NCBI GenBank assembly: GCA_964586225.1 | Contig: CAZPHD010000003.1 | Coordinates: forward strand, 1-64,000 | DNA: 64,000 nucleotides | Direction: 5' to 3' | From: JANJUB01 sp964586225 | GTDB lineage: Bacteria > Armatimonadota > Fimbriimonadia > Fimbriimonadales > Fimbriimonadaceae | Part shown: piece by piece, positions 15,842 through 24,294 of the stretch | Layout of the letters: every line of letters starts with the position of its first letter | Position numbering within the stretch: the stretch's first letter is position 1 | Notes under the pieces: model-generated | Told to the model about the DNA's origin: nothing | Database searches by the model: none | What the model saw: only the letters and a program-made list of their open reading frames with translations | Position numbers and translations under genes: made by a program

Positions 15842-16822
15842 CTAAAACACCCAGAAGACGGAGTCACCCATCGCACCGGGGCGTAAACGGAGCTTGAGGG
15901 CGACTTGCTTCCGAGGAGAGATGTATGCCCATACTGCCGCATCCCAATTGATGCCACTCTCCAACACTTTACGGTTGGATTGGGTTGTCGGATCCGAGCT
16001 GGATTCCGGAAACATTGCAGCTGCTCTTGTTTGAGCGGCGTCCCTGATCACTCCTGACGATGGTATTGCCTGCTCAACCGTAACATCCGGCCGCGCGTAG
16101 AGTCGCTCTACCGTCGAGTCCGAGAGACTGGCGTAGACTGCCCCAGTGTAGATCAGCGACGCCCGTTCGATCGATCGCACGAGTTGGTCACCACCATCAA
16201 CTTTGATCCTCTCTCCAACTCTCCTCATACCTGCATAGCGTGCTCGGAGCACCGGCACATTGAGTGATAGGTCCCACGAATTGCCCTTTCGAGTTGCTTT
16301 CGCCCCGATCGCCAATGCCACAGCTGGGATGATGTCGGCGGATGACCAACTCTTGGCGGCGATCACAAAGGGAACATGTTCCAGGAACCAGTGGGCTTTG
16401 ATCTCGACGGCGAGAGCCTGTCTCACCGTCGTGAGATTGAGGTAGCTGCCTCTGGGCATTCGAAACGTTCCGGAACGATCCGCATCCGGCTTCGGCCGCC
16501 ACAAACTTGGTCCTCCTCTGGGCATCAGGCGTCCATCGAAGGCAACGTAGGTGGGCCAGTTCGCGATATTGACGCCGGTCGCAAACTCAGTAGGTGATTG
16601 ACTGTAGCTGAGGCTGATCCCACCCTTCTCAACTAGCTCTTTCAGCGTCGCCCGTTCACCTTCGACCTCGATCGTTTGCGAACGCCACCTGCGCTCAACG
16701 TCTAGAACACACGCGATGTTCCGGTGCGAGTTGTCTGCGATCCAAGTCACAAACGCCAGATCGTCTCCCCCGGGGAAGACGATTTTAGCCATAAGCAAGC
16801 CGAGGACGACGGAACTTGCCAC
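15842..16822 (-). CDS. Hypothetical secreted or anchored protein
   Basis: A 326-residue protein of unknown family, starting at GTG 16822 directly after the TAA of the upstream gene, with AGGAT in front. The N-terminus (SSVVLGLLMAKIVF) is a short hydrophobic segment. The rest contains DDLAFVTWIADNSHRNIACVLD and LKELVEKGGISLSYS, reminiscent of secretin/TonB N-terminal (STN-like) modules that read a beta-alpha pair, but this is weak. It is translationally linked to the secreted protein upstream. Confidence 0.5.
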   Translation of the reverse strand: MASSVVLGLLMAKIVFPGGDDLAFVTWIADNSHRNIACVLDVERRWRSQTIEVEGERATLKELVEKGGISLSYSQSPTEFATGVNIANWPTYVAFDGRLMPRGGPSLWRPKPDADRSGTFRMPRGSYLNLTTVRQALAVEIKAHWFLEHVPFVIAAKSWSSADIIPAVALAIGAKATRKGNSWDLSLNVPVLRARYAGMRRVGERIKVDGGDQLVRSIERASLIYTGAVYASLSDSTVERLYARPDVTVEQAIPSSGVIRDAAQTRAAAMFPESSSDPTTQSNRKVLESGINWDAAVWAYISPRKQVALKLRLRPGAMGDSVFWVF

Positions 16823-17320
16823 TTATCCTGGCGGCCCACCCGCGCCTTGAGGTGGGTTTACTGTAACGTTCGTGTAAGCTACTTGATCCTCATCATTAAT
16901 CGTCTCATATTCCTCACCGTCTGTGAACGTGTGCTTATCGGAGAAGGTCGTCTGCACTGATACGGTCTTTGCCTTGATTGTGTGCGAGTGGGTTAATACA
17001 CCGGTTTCCGAGTTATAGCTTTGTTCCACTGTGCCCTCCCGTGTTCCGCTGTTGAGTTCATGTACCATTCCCACTCCTGGATTAATGAACTCTTGATAAG
17101 AGTTCGTCGAGGCCCGGTACCAAGTGTCCTTGTCGTTGACGGTCGTTGTATACCAAAACACAGCCCCCGAGATAACCAGGAGCGGATTGGGATTCGATGT
17201 TGCACGAGGGTTGTAGCCCATCATCGGGGTCCAGTGGTATGGTGCCCAGCCCGGTCCTTGTGCGACGGCAACAGCAACAAGAGCAACAGAGCACAGCGTT
17301 AACTTGAACATATGTCTCAT
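16823..17320 (-). CDS. Hypothetical secreted protein
   Basis: A 165-residue protein. The ATG at 17320 is chosen because AGGAGG lies 4-9 bases upstream. Residues 1-23 are a signal peptide ending AVAVAQ. The mature protein is rich in Tyr, Thr and Asn (WTPMMGYNPRATSNPNP, YTTTVNDKDTWYRAS) with acidic DGEEYETINDEDQ near its end, and finishes in a Pro/Gly tail. No cysteines in the mature part and no known family. It shares an operon with the downstream 326-residue protein and is divergent from the GH29 gene. Confidence 0.55.
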   Translation of the reverse strand: MRHMFKLTLCSVALVAVAVAQGPGWAPYHWTPMMGYNPRATSNPNPLLVISGAVFWYTTTVNDKDTWYRASTNSYQEFINPGVGMVHELNSGTREGTVEQSYNSETGVLTHSHTIKAKTVSVQTTFSDKHTFTDGEEYETINDEDQVAYTNVTVNPPQGAGGPPG

Positions 17321-17428
17321 TCTTTCCTCCTTGCGAGACACTCTACCACCATCCTTCCTGCCGTTGTCAAGACTGATTCTGAGAGTTTTCAAGATATCTT
17401 CAATCGCGAGCAGATACACTCCCCGACC

Positions 17429-18742
17429 GTGGCCGAAGAACGACTCGACGTCATCGCACATACCACCGCCCTCGAGCATGAGAAGCCCGCGTGGCTGCGT
17501 GAGCGGCTTGAGTGGTTTCAGGATCAGAAATTCGGGCTTCTGCTCCACTGGGGGCCGTATGCGCTCTGGGATTGTTGCGAGTCGTGGCCGCTGTCGCCGG
17601 GAGACGACTGGGCGCGCAACGACACGATGGTCTGCTGGACCAGCCGGGGCAAGGATCTCGCCCGGTTCCAGGCCGACTATTGGGCGCTCAACAAAGAGTT
17701 CAACCCCGTCAAGTTCGATCCCGAAGCGTGGGCCGAAGTCGTTGCGGCCTCGGGCATCCGCTACGTCTCATTGACCGCCAAGCACCACGACGGCTTCTGC
17801 ATGTGGGACACCGCCGGGACCGATTACAAGATCACCGGCCCCGAAAGCCCGTATCGGGTGGATGTCTACAAGGGGTTCTGCGACGCATTCCAGCGGCGTG
17901 GGCTCGGGGTGTCGGTTTACTTCTCGAAGGCGGATTGGCATTCGCCGGCTTACTGGTCGCCGGATGCACCGGTGACCACGCGCCAAGCCAACACCGTCGG
18001 CTCGCCGCTTTGGGATGAGTTCGTCCGGTTCACCCACGCCCAGATTCGCGAACTGATGACCGGTTACGGCAAGATCGATGTGCTCTGGCTGGATGCGGGC
18101 TGGGTGAAGAAGGAGCGCGGCGAAGATCTTGATATGGCGAGCATGATCGGCATGGCCCGCGAGCTTCAGCCGGGGCTGATTGTTGCCAACCGAACCGTCG
18201 GCGATGAGTTCGAGGACTTCATCACGCCGGAGCACCAAATCCCGGACGAGCCGCTGGATCAGCCGTGGGAATCTTGCCTTTGCATGGGCACGAGTTGGAA
18301 ATACGCCGAGGGCGAGGTGTTCCGCCCGGTGGGGGAAATCCTGCGGATGTTGATCGAGATCGTGTCCAAGGGCGGCAACTTCCTCATCGGCTTTGGACCG
18401 ACTCCGGAGGGCGAGTTCCCGGCCGGAGCCGTCGAGAGGTTGAAGGAGATAGGGGCGTGGATGGCGATCAATGGCGATGCCATCTACGGCACGCGGGCGA
18501 TCGCGCCGTACCATGAAGGAGGTGTTCGCTTTACAACAAAGGGCAACCGCGTGTTTGCGTTCCTCGTGGATGAGGGCGCGGACTCGCTGACAAGCTTGCG
18601 CCCCGCGCCGGGCGCGGAACTTCGCTTGCTTGGCTTCGACGGGCCCCTGGCTTGGCGAGAGGAAATCGGGGCCTGCGTGTTTACACTGCCCGAAGGCATC
18701 GCGCACCTCCCCCACCCGCTGACCCTAGCGTTTGATCGCTAA
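17429..18742 (+). CDS. Alpha-L-fucosidase (GH29)
   Basis: About 437 residues from GTG 17429. RLEWFQDQKFGLLLHWGPYALWD, YVSLTAKHHDGFCMWDT and YGKIDVLWLDAGWVKK are GH29 hallmarks, with the Asp in LWLDAGW as nucleophile. GGNFLIGFGPTPEGEF closes the barrel. A small C-terminal beta domain follows. It would remove alpha-linked L-fucose (or related sugars). No signal peptide is seen, so it probably acts in the cytoplasm. The frame is open from 17312, but that start overlaps the divergent gene; a TACACT box 8 bases before GTG 17429 supports a leaderless start there. Confidence 0.85.
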   Translation: MAEERLDVIAHTTALEHEKPAWLRERLEWFQDQKFGLLLHWGPYALWDCCESWPLSPGDDWARNDTMVCWTSRGKDLARFQADYWALNKEFNPVKFDPEAWAEVVAASGIRYVSLTAKHHDGFCMWDTAGTDYKITGPESPYRVDVYKGFCDAFQRRGLGVSVYFSKADWHSPAYWSPDAPVTTRQANTVGSPLWDEFVRFTHAQIRELMTGYGKIDVLWLDAGWVKKERGEDLDMASMIGMARELQPGLIVANRTVGDEFEDFITPEHQIPDEPLDQPWESCLCMGTSWKYAEGEVFRPVGEILRMLIEIVSKGGNFLIGFGPTPEGEFPAGAVERLKEIGAWMAINGDAIYGTRAIAPYHEGGVRFTTKGNRVFAFLVDEGADSLTSLRPAPGAELRLLGFDGPLAWREEIGACVFTLPEGIAHLPHPLTLAFDR

Positions 18743-18794
18743 ACCGCGCACCTCGCAATCTGCAATTGTTAAGCCTGCCCATACTTAAACTGTT

Positions 18795-20870
18795 GTGACG
18801 GCGAAGCCCAATCCCAAGCGCAAGCGATCTCTGACCACCGAGCGGTATTTCAACCGCGAGGCGAGCTGGCTGCAGTTCAACCGCCGGGTGCTCGCCGAGG
18901 CGAAGAACCCCGACAATCCCCTCCTTGAGAGGCTCAAGTTCCTCGCCATCTTCGAAAGCAACCTTGACGAGTTCTACATGGTTCGCGTGTCGGGGCTGAT
19001 TGAGCAATACGAGAGTGGCGTCGTTGAGCTTTCCGCCGATGGCCTCACGCCGAACGAGCAACTCGCGCTCATCACTGCTGAGGCCCACCCTTTGCGACAA
19101 GAGGCGGCCCTGCTTTGGGAACAGGAGTTGCGGCCGCTGCTCGCTGAGCAAGGCGTCAGCATTGTTCCTTACAAGGGTCTGAGCGATGTCAAGCGTCACG
19201 ATCTCGACCGCCTGTTCCGCGAAGAGATCTTTCCCGTATGCACGCCGCTCATTCTCGACCCCGCGCCATCAGTGCCGTTTATCTCCAATCGATCGCTCAA
19301 CCTCGCGGTTGTGCTCGCCGATGAAAGCGGGGGTGCCAAGCTGGCCCGCATCAAAATTCCCGACGTCACGCCGCGTGCGATCCGAGTTTCCAAGCGGCGC
19401 CACGAATACGTGCTTCTGGAAGACGTTATCCGCCACAATCTGGCCCAGCTCTTTCCGGGAGTCACCATCGTCTCGGCGCACATGTTCCGCGTGGTGCGGG
19501 ATGCCGACATCGAAATCCGCGAACTTGAGGCGGGTGACCTGATCGAGAGCATCGAACAAACGATCCGCCTGCGCCGATTTGGCGATCCCGTGTTGCTCGA
19601 AGTCGATTCGGAGATGCCTGACGAGGTCATGCGCAAGCTCATGCACCTTCTCGAACTTGACATCGACGATACGATTCGCGTGGCTGGTCTCCTCGGCTTT
19701 GATGTGTTCTGGCAGTTGGCCGCAATCGACAAGCCGTCATTGCGCTACCGCGCGCACCATCCCTATCTTGCTGAGCACCTCGGCAGCCACCGGGCGCTGT
19801 TTGCAGCGATCGCGGAATCGGACGTGCTCGTGCATCACCCGTTCGACAGCTTCCGCAGCGTTGAAGAGCTCGTTGCCTCGGCCGCCCAGGATCCCAAGGT
19901 GATCGGCATCAAGCAGACGCTGTACCGCGTGGGCAGAGAGTCGCCGATCGTCGAATCACTACTTAAGGCGGCGGAGGCCGGCAAGCAGGTCGCGGTGCTC
20001 GTCGAGCTCAAGGCGCGTTTCGACGAAAGCAACAATCTCGTCTGGGCGCGGGCTCTGGAACGCGCCGGCGTGCACGTCACCTACGGATTCACTGAGCTCA
20101 AAACCCACTGCAAGCTCTGCCTGGTGGTTCGCCGCGAGGACGAGGGCATTCGAACCTACGCCCACATCGGCACTGGAAACTACAACCCAAGCACCGCCCG
20201 TCTCTATACCGACCTCGGGCTGTTTACGGCCGATCCTGAAATCACGCAAGATGTGGCCGAGCTCTTCAACTTCCTGACGGGATTCTCGAAGCAGCGCAAC
20301 TACCGCCGGCTGTTGGTCGCGCCCTTTAATCTCCGCAGCGGGTTGCTCGAGCGAATTGAGCGCGAAACGACGGCGGCAAGGAAGGGCGGGGCCGCACGCA
20401 TCATCATGAAGCTCAACTCTTTGGTTGATCCCGAGTTGGTGGACGCGCTCAACGAGGCAGCGGAGGCGGGCGTCAGAGTTGATCTGATTATTCGCGGCAT
20501 CTGTTGTTTGAGGCCGCGGGCAGGCATCCACGTCGTCAGCGTGGTCGGAAGGTTCCTCGAACACAGCCGCGTCGTGTACTTTGAGAACGGTGGCGCGCCG
20601 GAAGTGTGGCTTGGAAGCGCAGACCTCATGCGGCGCAACCTGGATCGGCGCGTCGAAGTGATGGCCCCTGTGCGCATTCCTGCACAGATTGCCTATCTTC
20701 GCGACATCTTCTTGACCAAGTATCTTGAGGATTCAACAAATGCTTGGATGCTGCAACCGGATGGAACCTACCTACGTCGTAACGCAGGCAAAGGCAAGCC
20801 CTTCTCGGCCCAGGCCTACTTCATGCTCAACCCGACCACGCGAACGCTCTCTCCGGTGTCCGACGATTAG
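18795..20870 (+). CDS. ppk1: Polyphosphate kinase 1
   Basis: A 691-residue PPK1 that reversibly makes polyphosphate from ATP at the membrane. The N-terminal domain has YFNREASWLQFNRRVLAEA and FLAIFESNLDEFYMVRVSGL. The two phospholipase-D-like C-terminal domains carry the catalytic histidines, in AHIGTGNYNPSTARLYTDLG (phosphohistidine) and in FLEHSRVVYFENGG. VGIKQTLYR-type residues are present as KVIGIKQTLYRVG. The start is GTG 18795, shortly after a CATACT/TAAACT -10-like stretch. The length is normal for the family. Confidence 0.95.
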   Translation: MTAKPNPKRKRSLTTERYFNREASWLQFNRRVLAEAKNPDNPLLERLKFLAIFESNLDEFYMVRVSGLIEQYESGVVELSADGLTPNEQLALITAEAHPLRQEAALLWEQELRPLLAEQGVSIVPYKGLSDVKRHDLDRLFREEIFPVCTPLILDPAPSVPFISNRSLNLAVVLADESGGAKLARIKIPDVTPRAIRVSKRRHEYVLLEDVIRHNLAQLFPGVTIVSAHMFRVVRDADIEIRELEAGDLIESIEQTIRLRRFGDPVLLEVDSEMPDEVMRKLMHLLELDIDDTIRVAGLLGFDVFWQLAAIDKPSLRYRAHHPYLAEHLGSHRALFAAIAESDVLVHHPFDSFRSVEELVASAAQDPKVIGIKQTLYRVGRESPIVESLLKAAEAGKQVAVLVELKARFDESNNLVWARALERAGVHVTYGFTELKTHCKLCLVVRREDEGIRTYAHIGTGNYNPSTARLYTDLGLFTADPEITQDVAELFNFLTGFSKQRNYRRLLVAPFNLRSGLLERIERETTAARKGGAARIIMKLNSLVDPELVDALNEAAEAGVRVDLIIRGICCLRPRAGIHVVSVVGRFLEHSRVVYFENGGAPEVWLGSADLMRRNLDRRVEVMAPVRIPAQIAYLRDIFLTKYLEDSTNAWMLQPDGTYLRRNAGKGKPFSAQAYFMLNPTTRTLSPVSDD

Positions 20871-20902
20871 GGCGGCAAAGCGACGGGTACGATGAGCTGG
20901 GC

Positions 20903-21364
20903 ATGAAGCAACTCGACGACAAGGACTACGAAATTCTCGGGCTACTCCAGAACGAGGGTCGAATCACCAACGCCGAGTTGGCCAAGCGAGTCGGACTCTC
21001 GCCGCCGTCGGTACTCCAGAGGGTTCGCTTCCTGGAGCGGGCAGGCTACATCACCGGCTACTACGCGCATCTCGACGCCGAGAAGCTGAACCTCAAGATC
21101 AAGGTTTTGGCTCTGATCTCGCTGGCACTGCATCAGGAGCAGTCGCTCGAAAAGGTCATTGAGAATTTCCAAGCGATCCCCGAGGTTATTGAGTGTCACC
21201 ACGTCAGCGGCGAGTTCGATTTCTTGCTCAAGATCGTCGTGGAAGACATGCGATCCTACGAGGCCCTCTTGCGTGAACGCATCCTGCGCATCAAGGGCGT
21301 GGGTCAGATTCGAAGCTCCTTCGTGCTGGGGAGCTTTAAGGAAAGCACGATTCTGCCGATCTAA
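20903..21364 (+). CDS. Lrp/AsnC-family transcriptional regulator
   Basis: A 153-residue DNA-binding regulator. Residues 1-60 are the winged helix (LDDKDYEILGLLQNEGRITNAELAKRVGLSPPSVLQRVRFLE). Residues ~70-150 are the RAM effector domain (IPEVIECHHVSGEFDFLLKIVV). It probably senses an amino acid and binds as an octamer or dimer. A TACGAT box lies 9 bases before the ATG. The HD hydrolase gene begins 3 bases after its stop, so they form an operon with the PfkB kinase. Confidence 0.9.
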   Translation: MKQLDDKDYEILGLLQNEGRITNAELAKRVGLSPPSVLQRVRFLERAGYITGYYAHLDAEKLNLKIKVLALISLALHQEQSLEKVIENFQAIPEVIECHHVSGEFDFLLKIVVEDMRSYEALLRERILRIKGVGQIRSSFVLGSFKESTILPI

Positions 21365-21367
21365 GCT

Positions 21368-21916
21368 ATGTTTGACCGCGCGTCCGCCCTCGCCCTTCTT
21401 CACGAACATACGCCGAGCGATTCTCTTCGCCGGCACGCCTACGCGGTTGAAACCGGCCTGCGCTTCTACGCTGAACAACTCGGCGAGGATGTCGAGTTGT
21501 GGGGCAACACCGGGCTTCTTCACGACTTTGACTATGAGCAGCACCCGGACGATCATCCGCGCTGGGGCATGGCCAAGCTGCGCGAACTCGGATGGCCCGA
21601 CGAACTTATCCATGCCATCGGGACTCACAACCCCGTGCTCGGATTGCCGATCGAGTCGCCACTTGAGCGCTATCTCTTCGCGTGCGACGAACTGAGCGGG
21701 CTGATCACGGCGTGTGTCTATGTGCGACCTTCGAAGTCTGTGATGGACCTAGAGCCCAGTAGCGTCATCAAGAAGCTCAAGGACAAGTCGTTCGCCGCCG
21801 GAGTCAGTCGTGACGATGTCCGCGTGGGTGCCGAGCTCATCGGAGTTCCGCTCAATGACCACATCGCGAACTTGATCACGGCGTTTCGCGCCAACGCGAC
21901 TGAACTCGGGCTATGA
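21368..21916 (+). CDS. HD domain phosphohydrolase
   Basis: A 182-residue HD-superfamily protein: SLRRHAYAVETGLRFYA (first His), GLLHDFDYEQHPDDH (HD pair) and AIGTHNP (later His) supply the metal ligands. It resembles the stand-alone HDIG hydrolases annotated as nucleotidyl or phosphohydrolases. Its likely role is hydrolysis of a phosphorylated nucleotide or small metabolite. It overlaps the PfkB kinase by 4 bases, suggesting the two act on linked substrates. Confidence 0.8.
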   Translation: MFDRASALALLHEHTPSDSLRRHAYAVETGLRFYAEQLGEDVELWGNTGLLHDFDYEQHPDDHPRWGMAKLRELGWPDELIHAIGTHNPVLGLPIESPLERYLFACDELSGLITACVYVRPSKSVMDLEPSSVIKKLKDKSFAAGVSRDDVRVGAELIGVPLNDHIANLITAFRANATELGL

Positions 21917-22830
21917 TTGTCGTCTTCGGAACCGTCTGTCTCGACCGCATGCGCCGTGTGCCCAGCCTTCCCCAGCAGGGCGGTTACATGGGCATCACCG
22001 AGGAAACCGACCACCTCGGCGGTGAAGCTGCCAATACCGCTCATGCCTTGATCACCTGGGGGGCCAAGGTGGATGTCTACACCAACGGGATCGGCGATGG
22101 CTACCGAGCCGATCGGCTGCGCGGGCTCATCGAAGGTCACGGATTGCCCACCGGGATGACCCGAACCTCGGACACGCCAACCCCGATTTGCGACATCTAT
22201 CTCACGCCGGATGGAGATCGCACCATGTTCGGGCTGGGCTTCGACGAGATGCACGCTTCGGTTCACCCTGAGAAGGTGCCGTATGCGGCGGGCCAGTGGT
22301 TCACGGCGGACATGAACTTCGGCGAGGTCGGGCGCGAGTGCATTGAGCGTGCGGCCATGCACGGGATGTACCTCTATCTGATGGATGTCCCCAAGCCTGA
22401 AGAGTTGTTTGCGCGGTCATCTGAGCCGCGGTATTGGCAGAGTAGCACCGACTGGTTTGGCGTGCGTGGCAATGCTCAGAAGAACGTCACCTGGGTTCAG
22501 AAGCGAGTCGATGAGTGGAACGCAACGGTGATTCTGAGCGACGGTCCCAACGGCCTCGTTGCGGGAGCGCCGGGACATCGCGCGCGGGCGTACCCACCGT
22601 TTCCGTGCCCACAACTCGTCGACTCGACCGGTGCCGGGGACATGTTTCGGGCGGGTATGTTGTTCGGTCTCGACCAGGGCTGGGCGTTTGAGAAGTGCCT
22701 CGCCTATGCCTCAGCGGCGGGTTCGCTGAAGTGTCAGTATTTAGGCGCGACCGACCGGGTTCCGACCTCCAACGAGATCCGATCGCACATCGCCGCTAAC
22801 CAGCAAATCGCCCGCCAATACGAATCGTAA
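21913..22830 (+). CDS. PfkB-family sugar/nucleoside kinase
   Basis: A 305-residue ribokinase-type kinase. GGEAANTAHALITWGAKVDVYTNGIGDGYRADRL is the first PfkB signature, and DSTGAGDMFRAGMLFGLDQG is the second, with the catalytic Asp and the anion hole GAGD. Lid strands CDIYLTPDGDRTMFG are present. It phosphorylates a sugar or nucleoside with ATP; the specific substrate is not clear. It starts inside the stop of the HD hydrolase gene (ATGA). Confidence 0.87.
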   Translation: MIVVFGTVCLDRMRRVPSLPQQGGYMGITEETDHLGGEAANTAHALITWGAKVDVYTNGIGDGYRADRLRGLIEGHGLPTGMTRTSDTPTPICDIYLTPDGDRTMFGLGFDEMHASVHPEKVPYAAGQWFTADMNFGEVGRECIERAAMHGMYLYLMDVPKPEELFARSSEPRYWQSSTDWFGVRGNAQKNVTWVQKRVDEWNATVILSDGPNGLVAGAPGHRARAYPPFPCPQLVDSTGAGDMFRAGMLFGLDQGWAFEKCLAYASAAGSLKCQYLGATDRVPTSNEIRSHIAANQQIARQYES

Positions 22831-22875
22831 TCTTGTGACGATTCTGTGATTGTGAGGGCATATAATAGTCGCAAC

Positions 22876-23607
22876 ATGCGCGATGAACTTAGTCCGCTCA
22901 AGAAGTTTGTGCTTAAGCAGTGGAACTCGATTGAACGTCGAGCCAGTGGGCGCAAGACCTACTACGACGCTCAAAACTATACGTCCACCGATCCGGTCAG
23001 CGGCCGCCGCCAGGCCGACCTGCTCTTCAATTCCGGGTGTCGCCCTGACTCCCACGTGCTTGAGGTGGGATGTGGCTGCCTGAGCGCAGGCATGCACCTC
23101 ATGGAGCGACTCGACCCCGACCACTACGTGGGGATTGACCCGAACGAGTGGCTACGCGAAACCGCCCTCCGAAGGCCCGAGATCCGCGCGACCGCCGACG
23201 CCAAGCGACCTGTGTTTCTATCCAACTACGAGTTCGACGCCGCCGAGACGGGTCGTAAGTTTGACTTCGTGCTATCCCACTCAATCTTGTCGCACGCGGC
23301 ACACCATCAGCTGCCTTTGTTCCTCAACAATGTTGGGGCTGTGCTGAGCGACTCCGGTCAGATCTTTGCTTCGCTCTACCTATCCGAGGGCAACCCGCAC
23401 GGCAACGTGGGCACCCCCGACGGCAAGGACTCGATGGATACCGAGTGGGTCTATCCTGGGGTTTCGTTCTTCACCCATGAGACCATCCAGAAGACGGCCT
23501 CGGAAGCGGGCCTGACGGCGACTCACCGCCCTGATCTCACCGAGTGGTTCGTCCAGGTTCGGCCCGGCGAACTGCATGACTGGTTTCAATTCGGCAAGCA
23601 GTCTTGA
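22876..23607 (+). CDS. Class I SAM-dependent methyltransferase
   Basis: A 243-residue methyltransferase with HVLEVGCGCLSAGMHLME as the SAM loop, YVGIDPNEW as the acidic ribose contact and FVLSHSILSHAAHHQL after strand 4. SRQADLLFN-like helices precede the core. A GTG at 22846 would extend it by 10 residues, but TATAAT at 22861-22866 lies inside that extension, so ATG 22876 (9 bases after the -10) is preferred. Target unknown; it may methylate a sugar or lipid. Confidence 0.8.
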   Translation: MRDELSPLKKFVLKQWNSIERRASGRKTYYDAQNYTSTDPVSGRRQADLLFNSGCRPDSHVLEVGCGCLSAGMHLMERLDPDHYVGIDPNEWLRETALRRPEIRATADAKRPVFLSNYEFDAAETGRKFDFVLSHSILSHAAHHQLPLFLNNVGAVLSDSGQIFASLYLSEGNPHGNVGTPDGKDSMDTEWVYPGVSFFTHETIQKTASEAGLTATHRPDLTEWFVQVRPGELHDWFQFGKQS

Positions 23608-23658
23608 CGGTCCAAGGACCTAGCTTCGCGATTCGCCAAGTACAATGAATCCCAAGCC

Positions 23659-24204
23659 GTGGATTGGCACTACATCGGACATTACGGACAGCTTGGCCCC
23701 CTCACTCGCGAGCAGGTCGATGAACTCATCGACGGGGGCGTGATCACGCGTGAAACTTACGTGTGGAAGGCGGGCATGTCCTCCTGGCATCAAGCAGGCT
23801 CAGTTCCCGAGTTGTCGTCGGCTTTTCGTGCGAGCGACCCGTATCTGTCGCCGCCGCCCCCGCCGACTCCCACCGCCACGGTCGCGCCGCCTCAACCGGC
23901 GACCCATTTCTCTGACTTCAACTCGCCTTACGGTAGCCACTACTCGCTCACCTCAACCGCCCACAACCACAGCGTGGCAATGCTCAAGAGCGATCGCAGC
24001 CGTGTGCTGGCTGGGCTCCTCAACCTCATCCCACCGGGTGGCATTGGCCGGATGTATCTGGGCTACGCCGCCTATGGCGTCATCCAGATGTTGCTCACCA
24101 TCGTGACCTGCGGATTTCTCTATCTGTGGTCGCTGATCGACGGCATCCTCATGCTCGCCGGCAACCTGAAATACGACGGCTACGGTCGGGTGCTGGACGA
24201 GTAA
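23659..24204 (+). CDS. GYF_2 plus TM2 domain membrane protein
   Basis: A 181-residue protein. Residues 1-55 form a GYF_2 (DUF4339) domain: WHYIGHYGQLGPLTREQVDELI and YVWKAGMSSWHQA. A Pro-rich linker (SPPPPPTPTATVAPP) follows. Residues ~115-175 form a TM2 domain with two spans (LAGLLNLIPPGGIGRMYLGY, IQMLLTIVTCGFLYLWSLIDG). GYF_2 is thought to bind proline-rich peptides, so it may tether partners at the membrane. The start is GTG 23659, 12 bases after a TACAAT box. Confidence 0.83.
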   Translation: MDWHYIGHYGQLGPLTREQVDELIDGGVITRETYVWKAGMSSWHQAGSVPELSSAFRASDPYLSPPPPPTPTATVAPPQPATHFSDFNSPYGSHYSLTSTAHNHSVAMLKSDRSRVLAGLLNLIPPGGIGRMYLGYAAYGVIQMLLTIVTCGFLYLWSLIDGILMLAGNLKYDGYGRVLDE

Positions 24205-24209
24205 GCGGC

Positions 24210-24215
24210 TATAAT
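24210..24215 (+). promoter_or_regulatory. -10 box upstream of pyrG
   Basis: TATAAT, 7 bases after the stop of the GYF_2/TM2 gene. It would start transcription near 24222, giving a ~63-base leader to pyrG that contains a 21-codon upstream frame. No good -35 is seen. Confidence 0.55.
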
Positions 24216-24228
24216 CTTACATTCCGTT

Positions 24229-24294
24229 ATGCGAATTCGCCGCGACCCTGAAGGGATGCGGTGCGTCCTTGTGATGGGGTGGGGATGGCCGTGA
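24229..24294 (+). CDS. Upstream ORF (21 codons) overlapping the pyrG start
   Basis: ATG at 24229 opens MRIRRDPEGMRCVLVMGWGW-P and stops at 24292-24294, inside the pyrG start region, a 10-base overlap. Its ATG is about 7 bases from the predicted transcription start. It could be a leader peptide that couples or represses pyrG translation. Small size means it may be incidental. Confidence 0.35.
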   Translation: MRIRRDPEGMRCVLVMGWGWP

